Shown: positions 9,581-23,800 of the stretch, in pieces
Layout of the letters: each line of letters starts with the position of its first letter
Position numbering within the stretch: position 1 is the stretch's first letter
Assembly: GCF_040436345.1 (NCBI RefSeq)
Contig: NC_133216.1
Location: forward strand, 20,423,792-20,487,791
Source of the DNA: Pagrus major
Taxonomy: Eukaryota; Chordata; Actinopteri; Spariformes; Sparidae
Length of the DNA stretch: 64,000 nt
Direction: 5' to 3'
Made by a program: the position numbers and the translations under genes
The notes under the pieces: generated by a model
The model's database searches: none
Told to the model about the DNA's origin: nothing
What the model saw: the letters and a program-made list of their open reading frames with translations, nothing else

Positions 9581-11192
9581 CGTAAGCTGTTTTTCATTTC
9601 CCGCCCATCCCATCTTCACCAGCTTTGCCATTTCTCAACCTCTCTTTGTTTCCTTGTGTTCTTTTGCTCATCTCAAGCTTCATATAGCTTTTCGCTCCTG
9701 ACTTTATAATTTATATCACTGTGTGCGCTTTATTAAACTCGATAACGTGGCTGTGTCGCGTTGTCCTCCGAGCTTGTTGCTTCCTGTAAACTGTGATGTA
9801 TGAATGATGAAGTCAACGATCACAACTAGCATGCTAACATGCTAACAATACCAAAGCAAACATGCTGATCTTTGGCGAGCATCACTACTGGGACAAATGT
9901 GTTAAGTTAAGCAATATGTTGACTTTTAGTTATGATTTTGATCACATTTGCTAATATCATTTGGGGCGGAGGTGCGTGGGTTGCTTGTCATGGCGAAGCA
10001 TTTTTTTTCCTATTTTGCTGTTATTGTGCACTGTTCAAATATTTTAAATTTAAATTTTAAATGTAATGCTCTGCCAATATTGCTCTTGAAACGTCCATGC
10101 CAATAAAGCTTTGAAGTGAACTGAAAAATAAAATGCTATAAGACGACGAGCGAGAGCGGTTTCTCTCCGTGCTGCCGTTGTTGTTGTAGATAGCAATTAG
10201 CTAGCAGTGCTATTAGCTGAAGCCAGTTTATTCAGAAGTGTAGAAACCAAGAAATATCAACGAAGCGAGGCCATTATCAAGTCGACACAATGCACTCAAC
10301 AGTGTAAAAAAAAAAAAAAAAATGACAAAATTTGCGATTTCTCCTCCATTTTCCTTCCCCTCGCAGATCTCTCAAAATGAAAGGAATGTGGAAGTGTAGT
10401 TTATGAGTTGTTTCTGATTGAGCACGTCACTGAGAGCTTAGTGGTATCTGTGTGTTCATTATTCAGAGGTAACTGTAAGCTTATTTATGTGACTAAACCA
10501 AGCTAACGTGGGCAAACTGGCCCCAGTCTTTGTTTAAAGATTGATCTTCAGTCTGGATGAATCATTTCCCCCCCTAAAATATAATGCATGATATAACAGC
10601 TCATCAGTTTAATAATGAGTGGATCAGTACAAGTACTTTGGCCAGCTTGAACTTGCAAGATCACGGGGCAATATTTTCACAGCTGTCGATTGAATTTCAA
10701 TCAAACCTCTTCAACGCTGCTAATGTTTCTATACATGAAGTATCACGTCTGTAGTGTCCAAATAGGTTCAGATAGGTCGGTGTGACTGTGCTGTTTATTC
10801 TGAGCTGTTTTAATGTCAGCAAAATCACTTCTGAGGTTTAGAAATCCCTCCAGGGAACATGATTTCTTTCATTTGAGCACAATTTAAGACTTTTGTGTTG
10901 CTCTTTAAATTGTATTCATTGTTTCCAAACCTCTTTCCTTCTGCCGATGCTTTGTTCGTCATGACAAATAGAAACAGTGACAGGGGATGAATGTGTTTTA
11001 TGATACAATTAACATAAATCAGTTTTACTTCACAAAGATACTTTTGACATCCTACCACAGAAAATAACCAACTACTCAGTATAGTGCAGCACAGAAAACA
11101 TTGTGTTCCCGCTCATAAGCCTCTCATGTGAAATATAAAAGTCAAATAGCATGAAAATCACTTCAGTACAATTTTTTGACAGCTTTAGTTAC
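9581..11192. other. intergenic, no gene recognised
   Basis: AT-rich sequence with a short GCTAACATGCTAAC-type teleost repeat (about 9828-9850) and a poly(A) run (about 10306-10321). There is no coding signal or RNA gene that I can support. Confidence 0.4.
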
Positions 11193-11778
11193 CAGTGAGG
11201 AAATGTAACTAAGTACATTTACTCAGGTATTGTAGGTAAGATTTTAAGGTACTTGAACTTTACTTGAGTATTTCCATTTTCTGCTGCTGTATGCTTCCAC
11301 TCCTGGCAAATATCACAAACGTTTTACTCCACTACATTAACTTTAGTTACTAGTTACTTTACATGCTGCATTAGAGAAAAGGGTCCCAGATAAGGGCAGA
11401 TAAAAACACTGATTCTAATACTCAGATAAATGCTGGATATTGAATTTGATAGTAGGGCGGGCTGATAATCGTTGACCTGTAGTGTACAGCATAAACATAC
11501 ATGCAAGTATATGAATAATTTACTTTTACTTGTACTTTTGATACTTAAGTACACTTAATTTTAGCTACTTTAGGCCTTTTCCTTTCTATTCGAATGAGTG
11601 CCTTTCACTTTTACCAAAGTAATAATAATAATAATAATTACATCTTTCTGCATTTTAATACTTTAAGTTCATTTTCCTGATTACACTTACATATTTTTAT
11701 TTTCAATGCAGGACTCTTACTTGTAACAGGTTATTTTGCACGGCGTGCTATAAGACCTGAACACGTCCTCCACCGCTG
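11193..11778. mobile_element. degenerate hAT-like teleost MITE
   Basis: The left end reads CAGTGAGGAAATGTAACTAA and is followed by AGTACATTTACTC. The interior has TTACTTGAGTATTTCCATTT and GTTTTACTCCACTACATT words, and the right end reads CCTCCACCGCTG. The ends are imperfect inverted repeats of the CAGTGGTGGAAAGTAAC type that I associate with a very common fish hAT-derived MITE. I found no clear 8-bp target duplication, so this is an old copy. Confidence 0.6.
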
Positions 11779-11822
11779 AAGCACAGTGAGACTCAACAAA
11801 TAGGAGAATTGTTCACAAAGTG

Positions 11823-11828
11823 TTTATT
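11823..11828 (-). terminator. candidate rasa2 poly(A) signal
   Basis: AATAAA on the minus strand (in CAATAAACAC), about 3 kb downstream of the rasa2 stop and just before the MITE at 11193-11778. It is the last reasonable signal before non-genic repeats. Earlier A/T-rich signals could also be used. Confidence 0.35.
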
Positions 11829-14826
11829 GTAAATTGTTTCAAATGGACACAGAAAAGACCATGTATGGAAAATAAAACGTTTCATGTGTATACAAAAAGA
11901 ACAGACATTGTACTCGAGCAGTATGGAGACATTCAGAAGAAGTGAGTTACCCTCGGCTGTCTTTGACTGTGCACCGGACATGAAGAAACTCTTAACTCTC
12001 AGAACAACAACATCTTTTGATTGTTTACTGTACTCATGCTCCCTCTCTTTTACAGAACAGATGGAAGCTGATCGGCAGAACAAAAGGATTGTTTTGCAAT
12101 TTCATGCCCCCGTTTGAAAAGTAATTCATACATTGTTTTTGATGCTTTGACAGTAAACTCGGGCTGACAGACCCTAAAATCAATTGCTGTACTTGCATAA
12201 AACACGGACTTTTCCCTCATTTCTGGAATTGATATGAAGTTCTCAGAAACACACATCAGATGTGCGAATTATTCATGTGATAGTTCAAAGCAAATACGAT
12301 CACGTCCCTTTCAGTTTGGTAAAAGTAGGATATAAAATTGGCCACGGTCCGTCATGTCAAAGTCAAGAGGACGATTGGCCTCGTGCACTTCCAACGGCTA
12401 ACAGGCCACTGCATGAATTTCCATCCACATTCTGACAAAGACCGTTTTCCCTTAAGGACAATGTGTCGACATGGAAAATATCCCTTCTTAAAAAGCAGAT
12501 AAAAAGCATAATTCAGTGACCAAGTGAGTGGAAATAAAAACCAACAACATGTTCACCTTCATATGAAAATAAGCACACGACAGCTAGTTCACTGGCCCTT
12601 ATTAAAAACTAGCAACGGAGTCGACATGCAAGCTTCAACAGCACATGAAACAGTTACTTTATGCCGTCATTAGTTAAGATTCAGATCCACATATCTCTGT
12701 TGAAATTTGGTCCTTTTTCACAAACATAGGCAAATTTCTTAAAGTCAACAGTTGTGTTTTGGCTCCCTTTAGGCAGTTCATTACCTTACAGCCTGCATGT
12801 GAACATGTAGAACATTACACACAATATTCACTTCAGTAACACTGCGTCAAGCTATCGATAAGTGGACATTTTGGCAGCAGCTACAACCACACACAGTCGG
12901 GGACGAAACCAAAAGAAGCGCTGCAGACAAGGAACAAGGTACCGTACCAGTATAGCAACACATTAAATCAGTGTTTTAAAAAAAAAAAAAGATACAAAAA
13001 ATTTCCTAGAAAAATATATTGTTAAATACACAAGACATGCATGTTAGAAATATATGACGGACCAAAGAGAGAAAGAAAAATACACAGTCAACCCTGTATT
13101 ATCAGCATTACATGTTCAACTTTTGTTGTTAAATTAAATTCAAGTTTCTTTTGCATCTTCTCAACACTTCATTGTTCAAATGGGCAAAAAAGAGACAAAA
13201 TCAGGATTGAATCAAAGTCTGATTGTTCAATTTTCTCCAGCGCAAAAAAATGATTTGCTGATTGACCGGTGAGTTGACAGAAAAATCATCTGTAAGAACT
13301 TTGACAAATTTGCTGGTTAGAGACGAGACATCTGAGGATTGTGTTGCTTCCATCTCTCTCATCTAAGAAACTGAATATTTAAATTTCAGTTTGACCAACA
13401 GGAAAAATCTTCCATCTTCATGTTGGGCTCTGACAACTTGTGATAAACATTTATCATCAAGTTTGACAACTTATAGACTGTTTTCCAAAACTGTTTTGTC
13501 CCTACTTCTGTAAGATATGCTGATGATTTGATGTGAGGATAAAAAAAGGATTAGGATTGTTAAGATATGAGTCCTGAACCTTGTTTTACTACACAGACTC
13601 TTCTCGACTGTTCTGGCAGTGGAGTGCTGTGACTGACAGCTGTCAACTTTTAAACTTTAAGCCACAGGGTGTCACGTTTCAAACTTATTCTCTAAAACCT
13701 TTTAAGTACAACAGCTGGAGCTGCGGAGTGCTGCTGGTGTGGGAAAGTTAAAAAGTAAAGAAAAGACATAATGTGTTTGTCTGGACTAATTTAGCAATGA
13801 CGGGGGGTAATTTGTCATTCTGATCGATTCTTCTCCGTTTCTCACGTAAGCCACTATAGATATGTTGAGATGCTCTCGACAGGACAGCACAGATCTGATG
13901 TACACCGTACCGATACGATTCACAATCAAACACAAACACAAAAACAACTCTATAACCACAATCATGTGCTATCAGGATTCAAAACCGAAAGCATGCAGTC
14001 TGCATGTAGCAAAGTAGAGGCAAACACATGAACAGAAACCAAATATATATATAATTTGTCTCCATTTTTAAAACATCTGTATTCAAAATACATTAATTTT
14101 TTTTCAAGTCAAACCTATGAAATTGTCTTTGGTCAAGAAAAATATCTTAAAATCTACAGGCTAAAAATGTTATTGTACAGGAATGAAACATAAACGTACT
14201 CGAGATCATGTAACTGATCAAAATGGGGAACGCTGATACCAAAGTATCTAATCATTTCCATTTGGAGTGCTCCAAATATTTAAAGTGCTTCTGTATTATT
14301 CCCTCAGCATTTAATGTGAAAGAAACATCCATTGAAGTAAGGCAGATCGGTTTCATCTACTCAGCTGTCCTCTGAAAATATATATACACGTTTGTTCAGA
14401 CGAGGAAGGACACTAAAAGAGTAGAGAAAGATAAACGGGGCACAAGTAGAGGTCGATCCTCTAGAAAGATGATGATTATCAAATCAACTCTAAAGACAGG
14501 TGTCAGAGCAAAACCTTAAAAGATCGGGAGAGCATCATCACAGCTGTTGATATAAAACCGGGTGAATAAAAAAAATTAGCAGCCTATTCACACACCATCT
14601 AATGATGCCTTTTCCACACAGAGGACATAAATTAAGACAAGGAGAAGAGTGTCTTTATGGGGGGGGGGGGGGGGGGGAGATTAGGCAACGTACTGCCAAA
14701 GAAAACAACACCTCAGGGTTCGTTTTGTTTCGAGGACCGAGGAGAGATCCTGGAGGAGCTCACGAGCTCGTTCTGGTTCTTGTTCTAAGGCTGTCACTGC
14801 TGTAGTGGACTCATGATGTCTGGAGG
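11829..14826 (-). other. probable rasa2 3' UTR
   Basis: AT-rich sequence without introns or coding signal, between the last rasa2 codon and a poly(A) signal. It contains a degenerate copy of the teleost GCTCTGACAACTTGTGATAA-type MITE at about 13260-13500, and a 19-G run at 14659-14677 that reads as poly(C) in the transcript. The UTR assignment is inferred from position only. Confidence 0.4.
14659..14677 (+). repeat. G19 homopolymer
   Basis: Nineteen consecutive G on the plus strand. It would be poly(C) in a rasa2 transcript and could form a quadruplex on the plus strand. Its length in the assembly may be unreliable. Confidence 0.85.
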
Positions 14827-14851
14827 TCAGGGTGTATCGTTCATCTTTCTC
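14827..14851 (-). CDS. rasa2: tentative rasa2 exon 24 (last codons)
   Basis: Splicing the consensus donor of exon 23 to the CAG at 14852-14854 gives LRKMNDTP then TGA in the correct phase. The pyrimidine tract before it is moderate. The tail does not resemble the human end, so this exon is a proposal only. Confidence 0.4.
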
Positions 14852-17800
14852 CTGGACACACAGAGGGCGCTCTCGCTGAGAAAACTCCCGGGGCTCCTTT
14901 GCGCTCGCTGTGGTGTACCGACCCCTGCTGGTATGGCTGTTTCAGGCCACACCTCCCTGCCCTGGTTAAGAGGTTTTCCCTACGATGGGGTTGTCCCTGA
15001 AACAGCAAGGACAACAAAGATGGGTTGCCTAGTTGATTACTCTGTGAAACCTCTAACAGGAGCAGTTAAAGTATGTATGCAACATGTAGTGACGCCAGTC
15101 CAGACTTACAGGCTCCCATACTGCGCCGTGGTGTCACTCCTGATGTTGTGCTGCCTCTGAAGTTCCTCCATTATGTTTCGAAGCTGTTTCAGTGTCTGAA
15201 AGGTCTCTTTGGGTTCCTGAATGGTGAACTTGGAGTAGTCCTCCTGCTCCCGCTGAGGGCCCTGGTACACCGCCATACTGGCGCAAGCATCTACAGAGAG
15301 GACAGACATCATTATACTGCACAAAACAAGTCCCCATCTACATACTTCAGTTGTTTAGGAGAATTCTACACGCCGCTTTGCTGTGAAGCTCCAGAAACGT
15401 TTAGTGGACTACGAAACTTCACCCGACTTTCCACTGGCGTGTGAGAATATAATGCCTGAATTTTTTTTTTTGGGTGACCTTATCCTTTGAAAGAGAAAGT
15501 CTGAACTTTGGCTATTATTGCTCATCCATCATGCTGGAGTAGAGCCAAAACAATCACGTCTGTACATGATACTGCACATTAATCAACATCAGAAGTCACG
15601 AGCTTTCACAATGTAATGCTCCAACAATCCCACTGACCCTCCATGTTCTGGAGCTTGGTATCGTTTGACGAGAGGAGGGAGAAAATTCTCTCCGTTTCCC
15701 GGTCACAGTCTATGTCCAGCTGCAGGTTGGCCAGCACGGTGCTGAAACAGGAGAGAACAAAAATGTAAGGAGATCTCGTCCAGGTGTGAACAGCAGAGAG
15801 AATAGAAGCATGTAATATTTTTTATTTCAAATCCAGCTGAGGCCGGGATGTACTTTCTGTAAGCTGCATGTACGACTGCAATTCCCCTAAACGTTGTGAC
15901 ACTGTGTAAATCATAAATAAAAGTGAAAACAGCACAAAGAGTTATTGTAATTTAGCCTCCTGCTGCAAAACAGTGTACTATTTGAAGGAATGTTGGAAAG
16001 AAGACAAGCAAAGGTGGAAAAATAGATTGAAAGAAAACCCCAGAAAGGCCAAATGTCGTTCTCTACGGTAATGAACGACTGCTCAGAATTTCCTGATTAT
16101 TTCCAGCTTCCTGCACGTAATTATCAAATAAAGTTCTATTTCAGCTCCTATAAAGCTTCCTGGATAAAAGAGTTATATATCTTAAAGAGGGGTTCCTTCA
16201 ACGCTATGTTAAGCATGTTGCTCCATACGTGAGAAACTGATCAGTTGATGGGACCAGACGTTTTGTAGCTGCTCTAAAACAACCCACATAAACAATCCAG
16301 CTGAAGAAGTTTGGTGTTTTTGTCATTTTAGAGAATCTCTTTCTACACAACATTCCTGTTTTTATGACTCACAGCTACATGGTTGGTGAAATTTACCACA
16401 AATGGCAGAGGTTCAAAACAGCAGTGAGCAATTTTATCAAGCGTTTAATGCGATCTGCAACACATGTCCCATGAAACAACACTTCATAGATGAAACATTT
16501 TCGGTCCTGGTGTTGGTGGTGGTGATGAGGGCAAAGACTCACGTTGTGCAGGGCTTACAGCCGGGCTCGTTGTTACTCTGGCGTTTGCAGCACTGCCAGG
16601 CTCCACTGGTGTAGTTCGACGGATGGAAGGTAGTAAGACGTCCCTCGTTGCAGCGACTGACCTGACCCAAGACCTCCAACCACTCGCTGGCCTCCACACA
16701 GTTTCCTGCTTGCACGTACAGAGGCTTCTCAGAGTGGACCACCTGAAACATCTGGCACAAGAGACAAACCGCTCATCATTTCAGGTCATTTTTGCAGGTT
16801 CATGTAAAAGATTTTAAAAAAGGGTTTCACTATAAAAAATGATTTCAGTTTCTTTATCAATATGTTTTTAGCACATTTTATCAATACTGTGATAATACTG
16901 ATAACCTTGATCATCATGTTTCACATCAAAACTCGACAATTTCCAAGACATTTTGTTAAAATGTGTCACTCTCTACATTTCTTTATGTTGAAAAATGCTT
17001 CAGGCTGCAAGTGTTCGAGGTTTTCCAGGTACTGGCATTTACACTCATTTACCGGGGTGTCAACAAATGCTCATGAGGTTAACATGAGGTAATACAATAT
17101 TTCATCAATTGTATGTTTCAACATACAATTTCAACATGAACTGGCTCTGGGGCTAAAGTCGTCATTACAAAGGGGCCATACTTTAGAAGTGATGACTGGG
17201 CGTCTGAGGGGAATTGGCTTACATTTTTGCGGTTAAAGGCACTTTCATCCAGTTTCTCCACCGCCTGGATATTTTTGACATTGATGATGCAGAGGGCCTC
17301 TTTCCCTGAAAAGCAAAAGTTATTCTGTTTAACATTTGTACAGAATAATACACAGTTACACTCAGAAGTAGTAATAAGCGACTGTATGTAATAGGCTGTT
17401 TGCTTGTGTGCTCCTTTGTAATAGCAGAAAATATGAGGAGGTGATTGAATGAATGCACTGTAGGTCTTCTGCTTCTTTGGATTTAATTTCTTAAAGTCAG
17501 TCTCCCATTCTTAAGTAATAATTAATAATAAATGATCATATTCTACAACCCCCCTATTACTACTTATCTATAGGAAGTAAGAAAGACGTTGCACATGAAT
17601 TACGTTCTTTATATGCTTTGCTCAGTATGGGTCTTGTAAGGTGCCACAAGAATAAACAATGCAGTGCACATCCAGACACCGTCTGGACCAACAAAATATG
17701 ATAATACGTCTGCACACTGTAGCTCCCTGAAGTGACATTTATTGGTACATCCACCGTGGAGCACTTACATTGTATTTACTATGAGGGAGCTACAGCGTGC

Positions 17801-20800
17801 AGGCTTTTTTCTCCAGGTTTTTTGTAGTGCCACAAGAATAGTCAATCTCCCTTAATAACACTTCATAACATGGTATTTTGTAATGTAACAAAACACAAAT
17901 CTGTAAGTGTTAATAGTGTCCAAATAACTAAATAACTAAATTAAATGAAGTCTTTCTTACTTAAAATATGTTCCACATTTTAAGTGTGGTCTTGTTTATC
18001 ACTTCTTAATCCAAACAGGTTCTACGTGTTTCAGCTGTTTAATGCTGCTGGACCTCCGATTTCTTTGTGAAGGACCAGATAATGTTAAATTAGAAATGGA
18101 GACGGCTAACATGAACTAAAGACCGGCTGCGAGCACAACACAGAAGCTCCACAGAGTTAGAGAATAAGTCATATTTATGAAGTGTTATTGAGGGAGAATG
18201 ACTAGTCTAATCTAATCACCTAATAAGGCCCATACTGAGCAAAGCATATTGAGATCGTAATTCACGTACCACAACTTCCTCATTGGTAAGCAGTAATTAG
18301 GGGGCAAAACCTTCTTTACCTTTTCCTTGAACCCCCTGAGAACATGAAGTGTTTACTTTATATACTTCAATACTTCTGTATTTTTTTAAACAATCATGTA
18401 CAACATAACATTGTTAATATTAATACATTCCCTGCCACCACCACTATGTGAGACTAGAAAAGTCTTTACTTTGGTGCCATCTGGTGGTTAAGAATGGTAC
18501 TGTGATAGAAAAAAAGCATGCGGCCATCTCCTGTTAGTTTTCTGCTACAAGTTCTAGGTGAGATATATTTGGTTTGAGTACGACATGATAGAAACTGGTC
18601 TCACCTTTATGTTTGTGGTAGGAGAGCTCCCTGTTGGTCACTCTGAGCCATCTCTTCTTGAAGTTTCTCTTGCCGAGGCGTTTTCTCCCCTGGGCACGTT
18701 TCTGTACCTCCCTATGAAAGGACACACGCAGGATTAAGGTTCAAGTGAAACAGAACCAACACCTTTTAATTATTTTGAGCAATTTTCTTTTTCTTTTTAA
18801 AATCACACAGCTCTGATTTGAGAAAAAACACTGTAATAAATCTGAATTTCGAGCAAATAATTTATTCCAATTTCATGGATGTTTTGTGCAAAATTTTACT
18901 TTTTTTTAAATTTTTTTTATTTTAATAGAGAAGGAGCTCTCCTCTTCCACGGACCAAGCAGTCCTCAGTTGGTGTTTTGTTGTCTTTTGAGGATGGAGGT
19001 CTGTTTTCGTGGCTTTGTTGGTTAGTTTAGTTTATGTAGTCTTTTCTCAGTTTAGGGAGGGAAGTTCTGGGTCCGACAGCCACTGCGTGGCCAGGCCTAC
19101 AGACTCCCATAGTTTTGGTATCGTTTGTAAATAAACATTTACTCTCTTTTGCAAACTTGTTCTCAGGGATGGCATCCATTATAATATGTTGTGGGTCACA
19201 AGGTAGAGCCAACTGTTTGTTTTACCGTTCATAAAGAAATGAATATTTTTTCCCCTAGGAGAAGACTTACATTTAGAAAATTTTGCTGCCAAGAGTTCTC
19301 CCTACTGATCCTCCCCAGCCCCATGATGAACACTCACCCCTCCTTGAGTACCACTGCGTCCTCCAGTCCACTGGACTCCTTGCTGACATTAGAGGAGATC
19401 TCATCAAGAAACTGGAGAACAGAATTGACGATGTCAGCGCTTAACCCTTTAGAGTGATAAATGAATACATTAACATTATGTGTATTAGAAAAAAATACCT
19501 TTTTTACTTTTTCGATACACTTGTCTTCTTGGAATGATTTGAAGAAGTCATACATGTAGGTTTCTTTGAAACTAGACTGTAAAAGAGAAAAAGACAAATC
19601 AACACGTGGCAGATGTGAAAATACTGCATTTGATAACGTTCGATGTCAGTTACACAGCACATACAGTAGACTAGATTTAAAAGTTTTCCTCTAAACAGAG
19701 AATCTTATTCTTGATGGTTTCTCACAAGTGCCTTTATCAATAAGTCATGACTCTACATTAGGAATAATGTTTTGCTTTAACTGGCTAAACACAGTTTATC
19801 ATCTTGACTGTTAATCTTACCAGTTTTTTTGACAAACTACCCCAGCTGCCCAGAGTCTGGATTGTTTTTGAAATCAGTGTGAGTGTGCGGGAAATCTCAG
19901 GATCCTTGAATTAAAGAAAACACATAATGACAACAATGTACTGTTATTCAGATACAAATACGCTCTCCAGTATATTTATGAAACATTGAATCATGGTGCC
20001 AGGGACATGCACTTACAGGATGGTGGGAACGGAGTTGGAAGGTGTGTGGAGAAAGAACGGCGACAGCGAAGAACCGCAGGAACACAAAGCTACTGACGGC
20101 TGAGTACTGAACATGTGGGTCACCTGCAGAGAGAAACGACATGCTAATAAAGGATTCTGGCTTTCCAAAGCAATCATCAAAAACCAAATAAATACTGCAG
20201 CACATGGTGAAATTAAAACATCAGAAAAATAGAGAAAATGTGGAGAACTTAAATCAGTTAATTACTTAGTGAAGTGATGACTGATAAACACTGATCTTCC
20301 CATCCTATATGCACTATATGTCTGGATGGGCTTTGTTCTTGTTCTGGCATTTACCTGGGAATCGTTTGCAGGCCAAGTGTCTCAGTGACCTGAAGACATC
20401 ACACATCAGTGGGGGACAGCTGGAACTGGACTGGGTGATGGAGGAAAAGACTTTCTGGACATAACCCTGCAGGTTCTCCTGCAGAGGTAACACAAACATT
20501 ACTTTAGATACCTTTAATAAAGAGAGGAAACAAATATCTTGATGGTAAAAGCCACTGACATCAACAATGATACAGTGGAGGTTTGTTTTATGACATGTAT
20601 TCATGTATACATTTACTGTAGCAGCAAAGGATATATCAGCCTGATCAAACTAGTTTGGTGTATTTACCTTGTTGACCTCCACATTGTCTCCTTCCTTTAA
20701 TTTAATGGGGTCTATCTCACATGTTTTGGTGGATTCACAGATCTATAAAAAGGTTAAAAAGGACAAAAACAAGAACAAACATAATTCAATACTGAGATAA

Positions 20801-23800
20801 TAGAGAGAGATGTTGCATGTTTTGTGAACTTAGAATGAAAACAACAGGATGAGTGATGAGTTAGAGTACAGCAAACATTCAAAATGTCAAAAAAACTCAA
20901 AGCAATATTACGTCTCAAATAAAAGACGACCAATAACACAATTTGGCACATTTTGAAGGTCAGACCAGAATCAATAAGTCACAAATGGACAACTGAGCAA
21001 AGAATTACAACATTAATTCTCATGAATGTGATCCATGTAGAGAATCTTACTGAAAAAGTGATCCAGTGCAGTCAGTGCAGCGCTCTGTGAGAACTCTCAA
21101 CCTACAAATTAAGTCTGCACATCTGCTTATTTGTCACTGTTCAAGTCGAGTTTTCCATACTGACCTCAGTGACTCATGGCACTCTCTGCCATATACACTG
21201 TGTGTGTGTGTGTGTGTGTGTGGGTGTTCTTGTTACTCATACCTCATCTATTACAGGCTTCAGGGTAACCGCCAGGTAATTCTTTCCCACAATCTTCATC
21301 ATGTCATCAATGCAGCGTGTTGCCAGTGAGTTGCCACGAAATATAGTGTTAGCCTCCCTGTGTGAACACAGAAATGTTCCAGCAACATTAGGACGACTTT
21401 TGACCACATTTGGTGACAAAAGATCATCACACACTTCTTTTTTTAAAATATATTTTCTGGGCATTTGACAGTCCAGCCCAGTTATTAAAAGGAAAATACA
21501 GATCAATGTTTTTATGTCCTTATTTCTGTAGTTATGGCCATCATTCCTTCTTCAATTTCAGCATCTGGGTATGACATTTTATGCACCACACTAGTTTTAC
21601 AATCAGGAGGATGCAGTGATGCTCTTGAATGGCTTTACACGTTTATTAGAGTGAAATAAAGTTAACATGAACATTACTCAGACTCCACCTTTAAGTTTCT
21701 ATTGTATTTCAGAGTTGCTTCCTGTTTCAAATTTAGCTTTGGTTACATTATCACAGCCAGAAGGAAGGATGGCAGAAACACCCAAGTTGTCAGATAAAAA
21801 AAGGAACTTAACTTAAACTCTTTATGGATAGGAGAAGTAAAAGTGTAGGTCATGACATTTATCTGTATAACTGTGTATTCATATCTACCTCTACTCCAGG
21901 TATGCATGTGTGAGTACTCACTGAGTGTTGTCCAGCTCCAGCGCCGCCACAGCAGAGACAAAAGGCACAAAGCGATTGTGGTGGAGCAGCAGTCGAACCG
22001 TCGGCAGCACAGCCTCGTATCGCTCTCGGCAGATGTCCCCCAAGATGTGCGCTGCTGACGCCGAGATGGGCTGAAGGAGGCAGACAGAGAGAGAAATTTA
22101 CATTTATGTACGTGCTTTTAAAGGTTTTCCCCTCCGTCTTACAGTAACTTGAACCATTTTCCTACCTTCACATCTGGGGATTTGAGCAGCAGGTTGCAGA
22201 GTGGTGTGTAGCAGGCAGATGGCAGCACCGTGTCTTCTATGTAGGTCAGCTTCAGACGCAAGGATCCCAAATCGTCTGACTTGGACTTGCTGCCGTTTCC
22301 CTTGGGCTGGAGAAGATACCTGTGAAGACCACAAGAAGACATGTTACTGAGTTGTGTGGAAAAACAAATACTCTTCAAGCTCATAAGAAATGTAACCTGA
22401 TATTAAAACAGTATCAATATCAATCAAATAAATCTAAGCTTCTACAGCTTTAAGAAAATGGAGGCTGATGGAGGGTTGATCCTGTGCCCTGCAACCACCT
22501 GCTCAACACATCAGAAACCAACTGTAACAAATATTACAGGCAAAAAAAGAGCGCTAAAAGGAAAAAAAAGGAGAGAATGTAGGATTTTATCTGCCAAAAC
22601 TTAACTGGACTGGAGGAAAACATCATTATCAGTCAGTATTTTGTTAAATGAAAACCCTTAATGTGCTTTAAACCTGTGCCTTGTCTAAATATTGGATGGT
22701 TTCTACATGAAAATACCATTCTGCATCAAAAAACAACAGCTGAACACACTTTTTGGACATTAGTGCCTGGATACAGTACTTTGAAGCTAAAAACACAGCA
22801 AAGATACATAAGCAGCTTTTAGAGGCAATGAATATGAGAAATACTGCCGTAAAGATAAAGAACGAGTAATATATATATAAAAAATGACTTTATGTGAACA
22901 CTGAGGCTTATGTATCATCGTTTTCTAACCGGGACAATGCCGCCTTTAGAAATATATCAGCGTTAAAAAGCTTATGCAGATCAAACAATGTCTTTGACAT
23001 TAGCTTCTTATTTTCCCAGCTGTTTCAATAATTCTGTTGGACTGGATAACTTCCACTTAAAATCAAAGGTTTTATAGTGAACTTTGTTGAAGACAGCATT
23101 GCTCATATTTCTGCAGCATGCATGTCTCTCTAAAGCCAACAGGTGGAGCAAAACACAAAATGTTTAAATGCAGACTTGAACTGCAGTGCTTCAAAAGCTG
23201 CAGCTACATACTGTAGGCTCGTCCATAAGCTGCATGATCTGTACCCATGGTACACAGGCAGAGAGACGCTTCCCTGAACAAGTCAACAGATCACCTGTGC
23301 TGATTTCACCAAGCTGAACGGTTTTCATGTGTGCAACATGGACGATTTCCAGCATAAACACAGGACATGAGGTACTGCCACCATGCAAAAAGCCACCCAC
23401 GCACTCAACTCACAGCCCTCATGTACTCACAGATTGCTATCTGGCATAATCCCACATCACCTACACTGACGCAAAGCTAGGAGACACCCACACAATGGAA
23501 AAAACTGCTGAACACTGAGAAATCTAGGAAGATTTTAAAAAAAAAACACCTTTTAACGGAAAGGAAAACGAGTTCAGTGTGTCCTGGTGGATAAGCAGGA
23601 CAGAGTTCCTAAACAGAAAGACTCCAAAGAATGGAGATTCACTTCCAAAGTTTAAAGAAGTGATCTGTTAAGAGGAAGATGACCGGGCCATGAGTCAGAG
23701 TCAGAGTGAATAATGTTGACAGACTGGCTGGTTTGTTTATTACAAAGAACGTTATACATTATTAAGAAACAAACTCATCAGATTTAGTCAGGGATAGATA

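Larger units (their letters stand above)
14852..22165 (-). other. rasa2 introns 10-23, survey
   Basis: Most of these introns hold nothing recognisable. Exceptions: intron 22 has a dispersed repeat copy (15318-15492), intron 19 has a nested MITE (17549-18304), and intron 12 has a (GT)n microsatellite (about 21199-21221). Intron 17 is only 87 nt. Confidence 0.5.
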
